64,000 bases of DNA from Prevotella sp. GTDB lineage: Bacteria; Bacteroidota; Bacteroidia; Bacteroidales; Bacteroidaceae. Within the stretch, counting starts at the first letter, position 1, and each line of letters begins with the position of its first letter. This document shows, piece by piece, positions 56,894 through 64,000 of this stretch. The notes beneath the pieces were generated by a model, which worked only from the letters and a program-made list of their open reading frames with translations, did not search any database and was not told where the DNA came from. The position numbers were made by a program, and so were the translations under genes. The DNA lies in NCBI GenBank assembly GCA_015060535.1, contig SUYH01000001.1, positions 31,991 through 95,990 on the forward strand, written 5' to 3'.

Positions 56894-58390
56894 ATGGCTA
56901 ACACGAAAGACTACGGATTACGGGAGATGATCTACGACCAGTGCTTCAGCACGGGTAAGGAATGGACGGGCAAGCAGCTGATGGACATCGTGAACAAACA
57001 GCTGGTGGAAAGGGGCATGCGACCGTTCACGTCGAGGACGACGTTTATGCAGGACATCCAGGAGATGAACGAGAAGTTCAAACGGCTATACCAAAGGCGC
57101 GGCATCGTATGGGCGGACAGGAACAAGCGAAGATACTATCGCTATCGCAAGGGCGTCAGCTCGATATACAACAATGAGCTGACTCAGGACGAGGTGGTTA
57201 AGATGCAACAGCTGAGGGACGTGCTACAGGAATTCAAGACGAGGCCCGACTTCGAATGGATGAACCAGATGTTGGTACACCTGAACCAGAACATCATAGG
57301 GCGCCAGAAGGAGATTGTGAGCTTCGAAGGGGCCACGCGGAAGGACAAGGTGTATATGATGATACTGTTTGAGGCCATCAAGAACCGGCAGGTGCTGGAC
57401 GTGGTGTACAGAAGGGTGGTGCAGGAGTCGGAGCAGGTGGTGCTGCACCCTTACTACCTGAAGCAATACAGGAGCCGGTGGTATCTGCTGGCTAAGCGGA
57501 ACAGGGAGAACGACATCGAGGCCTTTGCGCTTGACTGCATCGAGGAGCTGAAGGTGAACGAGACGGTGAAATATCAGGGTTCGAAGGTGTTGTTCAAGAA
57601 TTATTTCGACCATCTGGTGGGCGTGACAATGCCGAAGGAGACAATGGTGGAGCACCTGGAGCTATGGGCTGACGCATCGCTGGTGCCGCTGCTGATGGCG
57701 ACACCTATCCACAAGACGCAGATGCTCACGATGAACGACGACAAGAGCTGTACGATGACGCTGGATGTGATGATCAACGACGAGCTGGAGCAGGAGCTGA
57801 TGTTCTATGCCGACCGCATGGTGGTGAAGTCGCCCACCTTCTTCCGTGACCACATGATGCAGCGACTGGAGCGCGGCCAGACGGCGATGAAGCAGGTGGA
57901 GGAGAGCAAGCCATCGCAGAACGGATACGAGCCGGTGGCTTTCACCTTCAAATATATCCATGAGGACAAGAACGACTGGATGGACATCCACTACCGCATC
58001 TGCCTGGGACAGATGACGATGGACTCGATGATATCCGACTACAGCAACGACTGGGGCTCGATACGCAGCAGTCTGGAACGGATAGTGGACCACGGACGCA
58101 CGGTGATAGAGCTGAAATTCGAGGAGGAGCCCACGAAGATAGAGCTGAAGAAGTATGGCGACATGGTGCACGTGCTGGTGACCCCCAACTATTACGACGC
58201 CAACGAAGAGCAGATGGCCTTCAACGGATGGGTGCGCTGCAAGGTGGCCGTCAAGGTGCTGTATCTGGGACTGGCGGGATGTCTGACGGCCTTCCCGAAG
58301 GAGTATGTCGATGGGTGTCCGTATACGTTTGATGTGGTGTTCGACGAATTCAGGTCGGAGAAGATAGAGAACTATTTGAAGGCAAAATAA
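56894..58390 (+). CDS. WYL-domain transcriptional regulator
   Basis: HTH-like N-terminus; central EAIKNRQVLDVVYRRV...LHPYYLKQYRSRWYLLAKRNRE WYL signature; starts downstream of the promoter (track start 56807). Confidence 0.85.
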   Translation: MANTKDYGLREMIYDQCFSTGKEWTGKQLMDIVNKQLVERGMRPFTSRTTFMQDIQEMNEKFKRLYQRRGIVWADRNKRRYYRYRKGVSSIYNNELTQDEVVKMQQLRDVLQEFKTRPDFEWMNQMLVHLNQNIIGRQKEIVSFEGATRKDKVYMMILFEAIKNRQVLDVVYRRVVQESEQVVLHPYYLKQYRSRWYLLAKRNRENDIEAFALDCIEELKVNETVKYQGSKVLFKNYFDHLVGVTMPKETMVEHLELWADASLVPLLMATPIHKTQMLTMNDDKSCTMTLDVMINDELEQELMFYADRMVVKSPTFFRDHMMQRLERGQTAMKQVEESKPSQNGYEPVAFTFKYIHEDKNDWMDIHYRICLGQMTMDSMISDYSNDWGSIRSSLERIVDHGRTVIELKFEEEPTKIELKKYGDMVHVLVTPNYYDANEEQMAFNGWVRCKVAVKVLYLGLAGCLTAFPKEYVDGCPYTFDVVFDEFRSEKIENYLKAK

Positions 58391-58463
58391 AGCCTTTTAT
58401 GAAATAAAATGGGACTGTCGCTTGGTGGTTCCATTTTTTATTCGTATTTTTGCAAGCGATTTG

Positions 58464-58640
58464 GTGATGTGCTTGGTGTTCCACCAGGTGCATAAGAGGG
58501 AATCAGGTGAAAGTCCTGAGCAGTACCCGCTACTGTCATCTCCATTATGGAAAGTCCAAACAGCAGCCACTGAGCAACAGCTTGGGAAGGCGGACTTTTC
58601 GGAGAGAGCCAGGAAACCTGCCAAAGCGAGAGCAGAGCCA
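58464..58640 (+). ncRNA. cobalamin (B12) riboswitch
   Basis: AAGAGGGAATCAGGTGAAAGTCCTGAGCAGTACCCGCTACTGT, GCAGCCACTG, TTGGGAAGGC, B12 box GCCAGGAAACCTGCC (58608-58622); promoter TATTTTTG at 58445. Confidence 0.93.
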
Positions 58641-58772
58641 AGCTTGCTTGAGTTATGCCGAGCGCAGGCAAGGTTCGACCAACGGTCAAACCTGCCATGT
58701 CGAACTAAAGACGCGAAGACCTCGGGAACAGGGTTGAGCAGAAAAGAATCAATCAAAACAAGGAGAAAACAG

Positions 58773-60911
58773 GTGAGAAAACTGTTATGGATGTCTTTGT
58801 CCCTGTTCGTGCTATGTGCGCACGCGCAGAACAAAAGACAGCAAAGTGAGATGAAAGACTCAGTAGCACTCAGTAATGTTACTGTGATCGGTAAGTCGAA
58901 GACCCAGCGACTGCGCGAGGGTGCTTTGTCGGTGAATGCTATTGATGTCAGCTCCATCATCAGCTCTATCAATTCGATCAACGGATTGGTAGACCGTACG
59001 GCTGGTGTGAAGCTTCGTGAAGAGGGTGGAGTAGGGTCCGACTTCGACCTGAGCATCAGTGGTATGTCGGGCAATTCGGTGCGTTACTTTATCGATGGTG
59101 TGCCCATGGATACGAAGGGTACAGGACTGACATTGAGCAACTTGCCCATCAGTATGATAGACCATGTGGAGATATACAAAGGTGTGGTGCCGACGTGGCT
59201 GAACAGTGATGTGCTGGGCGGTGCGGTGAATATCGTAACCAACCGTAAGCAGAAGAACTATCTGGACGTGTCGTACGGACTGGGTTCGTATCATACCCAT
59301 AAGGGCGATCTGAACGGACAGTATATCCTAAAAAACGGGTTGACGCTGCACCCTACACTGGGTATCAGCTACTCGAAAAATGATTACATGATGAAAAACG
59401 TGGAGGTGTGGGACGAGGCCAGCCGTAAGTATATTGAGACCGACCGACGCAGATTCCATGACGACTACTTCTCGCTGTTCGGACAGTTGGAGGCTGGTGT
59501 GACAGACCGGTCGTGGACTGACGAGTTCTTCGTGTACCTGTCTTATCATAAGATGAACAAAGACTTGCAGACGGGACAGGTACAGACGCGCGTCATCGGT
59601 ATGGCCGAGCGTGAGAGTGACGCCTGGAGTGTGGGAGCCCGTTATCAGAAGCGCGAGTTCCTGCTGAAGAAGCTGAGTGCTAACCTGTCGTTCTCGCATA
59701 CCTGGGACCACTCCATCACGACAGATACTGCTCGCAGACAGTACGACTGGAATGGTGACTATATCATCAGTGCGCGCAATGAGATTAACGGCAGAGCATT
59801 CTCGAAGCGCCATTTCAAGCGTCCGCTGACCATTGCCAAAGCCGACTTCAGATACACCTTCAACGACCAGCATCTGCTCAATCTGAGCTACTCGCTGAAC
59901 CGTACGGGCAACAACCGCTGGGATGATGTAGAGAAAGATTTCATGCCAGCCAACGACGTGCTGGCTAAGCATATCATCGGACTGTCGTATAACCAGGTGT
60001 TCTGGGATGGCAGGATGAGCAATACCTTCTTCCTGAAGGATTACATCAACTACCTGAGTGTGGAACAGACAGACCTCTCGTTTATCACATTGTCCGACGA
60101 GGTGGCCTCGAAGAGCACCCAGAACAGCATGGGTGGTGGCGTTGGCACGAAAGTGGAGATACTGCCTCAGTTGGCTGTCAAGGCCAGCTATGAGCATACG
60201 GTACGATTGCCATTGGCTCGCGAGATGTTAGGCAACGGAAGTACCGTCTATGCCAACCTGGCGCTGAAGCCTGAGAGGAGCGACAATCTGAACTTAGGTG
60301 TCTTTGGTACGTTCCGTTCTGGGCTGCATACCTGGTACTACGAGGCTGGCGGTTTCCTGCGTTTCGTCGACAACTACATCCAGGCGCAGATTACGGAGAA
60401 AGAAGGTACGATGCAGTATACCAACGAGCCTGCTGTCCATATCAAAGGCCTTGAGGCAGAGGTGCGCTACGACTGGAACAAGCGCTTGCAGGTGACAGGC
60501 ACCTTCAGCTGGCAGGATGCCCGCAATCGCAATCGGTATATGAACGACGGGAAGCCATCGGCAACATTTGATAATCGCATACCTAACCGTCCTTGGCTGT
60601 TTGCTTCGGTAGATGCCCACTATACATTCCAAGACCTGCTGCAGCGGGGCGACCGTCTGATGCTGGGTGCTGACTATCAGTGGGTACACTGGTTCTTCCT
60701 CTCTTGGGAGGCCTACGGCGCTAAGGATACCAAAGCGCGTATACCAGAGAAGAATATCTTTGGGGCTAACGTTACCTACTCGTGGCATCGCGACCGCTAT
60801 AGTGTGTCACTAGACTGTCAGAACCTGTTTAATGAGACGGTCTACGACAACTATAAGTTGCAGAAACCTGGTAGGATGATATTTGCCAAATTCAGACTTT
60901 TATTGCAATAA
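58773..60911 (+). CDS. TonB-dependent outer-membrane receptor, probable cobalamin receptor (BtuB-like)
   Basis: riboswitch-controlled; TonB plug GKSKTQRLREGALSVNAIDVS...GVKLREEGGVGSDFDLSISGMSGNSVRYFIDGVPMDTKG and C-terminal barrel; GTG start after AGGAG. Confidence 0.9.
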   Translation: MRKLLWMSLSLFVLCAHAQNKRQQSEMKDSVALSNVTVIGKSKTQRLREGALSVNAIDVSSIISSINSINGLVDRTAGVKLREEGGVGSDFDLSISGMSGNSVRYFIDGVPMDTKGTGLTLSNLPISMIDHVEIYKGVVPTWLNSDVLGGAVNIVTNRKQKNYLDVSYGLGSYHTHKGDLNGQYILKNGLTLHPTLGISYSKNDYMMKNVEVWDEASRKYIETDRRRFHDDYFSLFGQLEAGVTDRSWTDEFFVYLSYHKMNKDLQTGQVQTRVIGMAERESDAWSVGARYQKREFLLKKLSANLSFSHTWDHSITTDTARRQYDWNGDYIISARNEINGRAFSKRHFKRPLTIAKADFRYTFNDQHLLNLSYSLNRTGNNRWDDVEKDFMPANDVLAKHIIGLSYNQVFWDGRMSNTFFLKDYINYLSVEQTDLSFITLSDEVASKSTQNSMGGGVGTKVEILPQLAVKASYEHTVRLPLAREMLGNGSTVYANLALKPERSDNLNLGVFGTFRSGLHTWYYEAGGFLRFVDNYIQAQITEKEGTMQYTNEPAVHIKGLEAEVRYDWNKRLQVTGTFSWQDARNRNRYMNDGKPSATFDNRIPNRPWLFASVDAHYTFQDLLQRGDRLMLGADYQWVHWFFLSWEAYGAKDTKARIPEKNIFGANVTYSWHRDRYSVSLDCQNLFNETVYDNYKLQKPGRMIFAKFRLLLQ

Positions 60912-60947
60912 ACATATTCATTATTTAATTTAAACATTTCAATCATT

Positions 60948-62213
60948 ATGAAGAAAATTAGTTTCTTTCATTCCGCTCTGGCAGCCCTTGCGCTGACCGT
61001 AGCATTTACATCGTGTTCGAAAGACGACGAGAATAATGACTCGACGCCTCCGACTCCAGTTACTCCCTATCACTATGACTTGACAGTATCTGTCGGCAAT
61101 CATGGCGGTATGGGTCAGGACAAGCAGGGACATCTCACCATGAGTGTCGCTTCTCTGAGCAATCCCCAGACGACCATTACTTTTGTAGGTAGTGGCTCGG
61201 AGATAACCGACTATACCATGGAGGCTATCTACAAGGGAAAGTATTTGTATCAGGTTCCTGTATCAGCTGACCGCTTCTCTAAATTGCAGTTCAAGAATAA
61301 TAAGATGCAGGTTATTCAAGAACAGAAGTTCAAGGAGAACACCTACAGCTCTCGTAACTACACTCATGCCTGGATTAATGACAATACGTTGGTCATCATG
61401 GCTTCCAATGGTGACAACAACAAGATTATCTGGACTAAGCTGAACACCGACGATATGTCCATCCTGGCAGAAGGTGAGCTGGCAATCCCTGAGAAGAGCG
61501 GATATACGGTGCTGACAACCAGCGGTCTGCTGGCCTATCGTAAGAGCGACAACAAGCTGTTCTACTTCTACTACTGGAAGACGAAGAAGCGTAATGGTGT
61601 TGTAGAACCTAATTTCCATATCGCTGTTGTTAACCCGGCAACGATGGCTCTTGAGGAAGATATTGTTAACTCCGAGGGCGAACAGATGCAGGGATCTGCT
61701 TATGGTGAGCTGTTGCAGAATACTATCTTCTTTGACGAGAATGACAATCTTTATCTCTCTGCCTTCAATGATGTTGATGGAAAGAATATTGGCCGCCTGC
61801 TGCGCATCAAGAAGGGCGAGAAGAACTTCGAGGCAGGCTACAATGCATTCCCTGAGGCTAAGGGTAAACTGGTTTCTGTCATGTATCTGAAAGACGGTAA
61901 GGTGTTGGCATACTCTGGTGATGCTGCTGCTGGAACTTCTATCGGCAGTGTTGCTTATTACTATTCTATCATTGACGTGAATACCAAAAAGGTGACGCGC
62001 CTGGCCTATAACGGCACGGAGATTCCCTATAGCAGTGGTAGCTTCTCACAGCGTGCTGTTTATAACAGCTACGAAAACAAGGGGTACTTTGGTGTAAATA
62101 CTGCTGACGAACAGGCTATCTATATATACGATGTAGCTACAGGAGCCGTTACAAAGGGTGCCTCATTGGCTGCTGGATATTACTTTGAGCAGATCCGCAT
62201 CGTTGAAGACTAA
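60948..62213 (+). CDS. DUF4374-like surface lipoprotein
   Basis: lipobox [11 protein letters not shown] with acidic residues after Cys; beta-propeller-like repeats; between TonB receptor and cobalamin biosynthesis gene. Confidence 0.8.
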   Translation: MKKISFFHSALAALALTVAFTSCSKDDENNDSTPPTPVTPYHYDLTVSVGNHGGMGQDKQGHLTMSVASLSNPQTTITFVGSGSEITDYTMEAIYKGKYLYQVPVSADRFSKLQFKNNKMQVIQEQKFKENTYSSRNYTHAWINDNTLVIMASNGDNNKIIWTKLNTDDMSILAEGELAIPEKSGYTVLTTSGLLAYRKSDNKLFYFYYWKTKKRNGVVEPNFHIAVVNPATMALEEDIVNSEGEQMQGSAYGELLQNTIFFDENDNLYLSAFNDVDGKNIGRLLRIKKGEKNFEAGYNAFPEAKGKLVSVMYLKDGKVLAYSGDAAAGTSIGSVAYYYSIIDVNTKKVTRLAYNGTEIPYSSGSFSQRAVYNSYENKGYFGVNTADEQAIYIYDVATGAVTKGASLAAGYYFEQIRIVED

Positions 62214-64000
62214 GATAACTTTTCTCATAGCAGCACCAACGAGTGGCTCTGGCAAGACGACGATTGCCAGAGGGCTGATGGCATTGTTGACGGAGAAAGG
62301 TTACAAGGTGCAGCCATTCAAGTGCGGTCCTGACTATATCGACACGAAGTTTCATGAGGCAGTATGCCATCGCCCCAGCATCAATCTCGACACGTTTATG
62401 GCTAGCCAGGAGCACGTCAGGGAATTGTTTGCCCAATACGGCAAGGATGCTGATGTCTGTATCGTGGAGGGCATGATGGGCTTGTTCGATGGCTATGATC
62501 GCGACAAAGGCTCGTCAGCTGAGATTGCCGCAACGCTACAGATTCCTGTCGTATTGGTGGTCGATGCCAAGTCGGCAGCTTATTCAATGGCAGCACTGCT
62601 TTCTGGCTTTATCCATTTCCGACAGGATGTACACATCAGCGGCGTGATTTTTAATAAGGTGGGGTCGGAGCGTCACTTCCAGATGTTGCAGCAGGTGTGC
62701 GATGATCTGCATATCGAGTGCTTTGGTTATCTGCCCAAGACACCAGCACTGGAACAAGGATCGCGCTATTTGGGACTCGATTTTAGCCTCACCCCCGACC
62801 CCTCTCCCGCTCGGCCTTTGGACGCTTGCTACCAGCGGGACGCAAGAACGGGCGAGGGGAGTGAATACTTCTCCGCTATTGCTGATCATATACTTACCAA
62901 ACTGTCATTGACTTCTCATTTTACTCCCCTCGCCCCTGGAAAGGCTACGGGTAGGCGCGTTAGCGGGAATGGAGGGGCTGGGGGTGAGGCCCTTGTCGCA
63001 CGCAACCAAGAGTCGTTCTCCTTTATCTATCAGGAGACGATAGACAGCTTCAGTGCTGTCCGATTCTTCGACCCAGAGACGGAGGTGCCTTCATTCGAGG
63101 GTATCGATTTGCTCTATCTGCCTGGTGGCTATCCCGAGAAGCATCTGGAGGCCCTCGTCGCTAACGAAGCGTGCCGGTTGGCTATCAAGGAATATGCTGA
63201 AAAAGGGGGTAGGATAGTGGCTGAATGTGGGGGTATGATGTACCTCTGCAAGCAGATTGTGACGGATGATGGGGCGTATGAGATGTGTGGTGTGTTGCCC
63301 TATCAGATTTCTGCGCGCAGGGCAGACCGCAAACTCTCGCTGGGCTATCGGCAGTTTGTGCTCGACGGAAAAGAATATCGTGGACATGAGTTTCACTATA
63401 CCCAGTTTATGGGGGATACACCAACGAGCATCACCCAGGTTTATAATGCCAAGGGCGAACCTGTTGACACGCCTGTGTTGAAATATAAGAATGTGCTGGC
63501 GAGCTATACGCACTTCACCATGTCCCCTAAGTTAGGGGACTATAGGGGTCTGAACAATCGCTCATCTTCAGACCCCCAACCCCCTAACTTAGGGGGCTTC
63601 TTGCATCCAATTATGCTTGCTGGAACAGGCAGTGACGTGGGTAAGAGCGTCATTGCGGCAGCGCTGTGTCGCATCTTCAAGCAGGATGGCTATCAGCCAG
63701 CTCCCTTCAAGGCGCAGAACATGGCGCTGAACTCATACGCCACACCAGAGGGATTTGAGATAGGCAGAGCACAGGCTGTACAGGCTGAGGCGGCTGGTAT
63801 CGCCTGTCATACGGACATGAATCCGTTGCTGTTGAAGCCCCAGTCGGATCATTCCTCTCAAGTGATACTGAACGGCAAACCCATCGGCAATAAGAATGCG
63901 TATGACTACTGGCGAAGAGGTTCGTCGGAGATTGATTTCAAGGCCGAGGTATGCCATGCGTTCGACCGCCTCGCAGCGCGATACAATCCTATCGTGATGG
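62203..64000 (+). CDS. fused cobyrinate a,c-diamide synthase (CbiA/CobB) - cobyric acid synthase (CobQ/CbiP), 3' end beyond window
   Basis: TTG start [25 protein letters not shown]...[12 protein letters not shown]...ECGGMMYLC, then [44 protein letters not shown]; open frame throughout, absent from the ORF track because it has no stop in the window. Confidence 0.9.
   Translation, partial: MKTKITFLIAAPTSGSGKTTIARGLMALLTEKGYKVQPFKCGPDYIDTKFHEAVCHRPSINLDTFMASQEHVRELFAQYGKDADVCIVEGMMGLFDGYDRDKGSSAEIAATLQIPVVLVVDAKSAAYSMAALLSGFIHFRQDVHISGVIFNKVGSERHFQMLQQVCDDLHIECFGYLPKTPALEQGSRYLGLDFSLTPDPSPARPLDACYQRDARTGEGSEYFSAIADHILTKLSLTSHFTPLAPGKATGRRVSGNGGAGGEALVARNQESFSFIYQETIDSFSAVRFFDPETEVPSFEGIDLLYLPGGYPEKHLEALVANEACRLAIKEYAEKGGRIVAECGGMMYLCKQIVTDDGAYEMCGVLPYQISARRADRKLSLGYRQFVLDGKEYRGHEFHYTQFMGDTPTSITQVYNAKGEPVDTPVLKYKNVLASYTHFTMSPKLGDYRGLNNRSSSDPQPPNLGGFLHPIMLAGTGSDVGKSVIAAALCRIFKQDGYQPAPFKAQNMALNSYATPEGFEIGRAQAVQAEAAGIACHTDMNPLLLKPQSDHSSQVILNGKPIGNKNAYDYWRRGSSEIDFKAEVCHAFDRLAARYNPIVM
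62786..62862 (+). repeat. GC-rich palindromic element family II, copy B (77 bp) inside CbiA
   Basis: GCCTCACCCCCGACCCCTCTCCCGCT...AGCGGGA...GGGCGAGGGGAGT. Confidence 0.85.
62923..62990 (-). repeat. GC-rich palindromic element family II, copy C (68 bp, inverted) inside CbiA
   Basis: ACTCCCCTCGCCCCTGG...GGAGGGGCTGGGGGTGAGGC; reverse complement matches the copy A/B ends. Confidence 0.85.
63523..63596 (+). repeat. 74-bp palindromic coding element family I, copy B, at the CbiA/CobQ joint
   Basis: identical length and stems to 50798-50871, differences confined to loops and spacers. Confidence 0.95.

Noticed and set aside
58422-58772. N-terminal extension of the TonB receptor ORF
   Set aside because: Overlaps the cobalamin riboswitch aptamer and leader; the plausible signal peptide begins at 58773 or 58791.

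Overview
The window is a 64 kb chromosomal segment of a Bacteroidota genome that looks Prevotella-like. Support: TAnnTTTG -7 promoter boxes, a PorD/DUF4835 homologue, DUF5112/5113 sensor architecture, and a TonB receptor with a DUF4374 lipoprotein. Most of it is densely packed housekeeping sequence: ssb, dnaB, recN, coaBC, a Pol III epsilon-type exonuclease, dnaN, a leuA-C-D-leuA2-B operon, secA, lptC, a SurA/PpiD-like PPIase and a reverse rubrerythrin. Accessory parts are a hexuronate (KDG/KDPG) locus, two signal-transduction genes, a degenerate Fic protein, a WYL regulator, and a B12-riboswitch-controlled uptake/biosynthesis locus that runs off the 3' end as a CbiA-CobQ fusion. The most unusual signal is two classes of small repeats that the gene annotation does not explain. 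(1) A 74-bp palindromic element occurs twice (50798-50871 and 63523-63596), in the same orientation and reading frame, adding a 25-aa peptide SPKLGDxRGLNxRxSSDPxPPNLGG. One copy sits in a CorC-family protein and the other exactly at the CbiA/CobQ fusion joint. A second GC-rich palindromic family (GCCTCACCCCC...GGGCGAGGGGAGT) is inserted in frame three times. (2) There are about ten heptanucleotide-period and two nonanucleotide-period arrays with locus-specific, mostly G-free (or C-free) words. They supply stop codons, a start codon, a lipoprotein signal peptide and in-frame coding inserts. Everything is read by eye from the sequence and ORF track; no database search was run.
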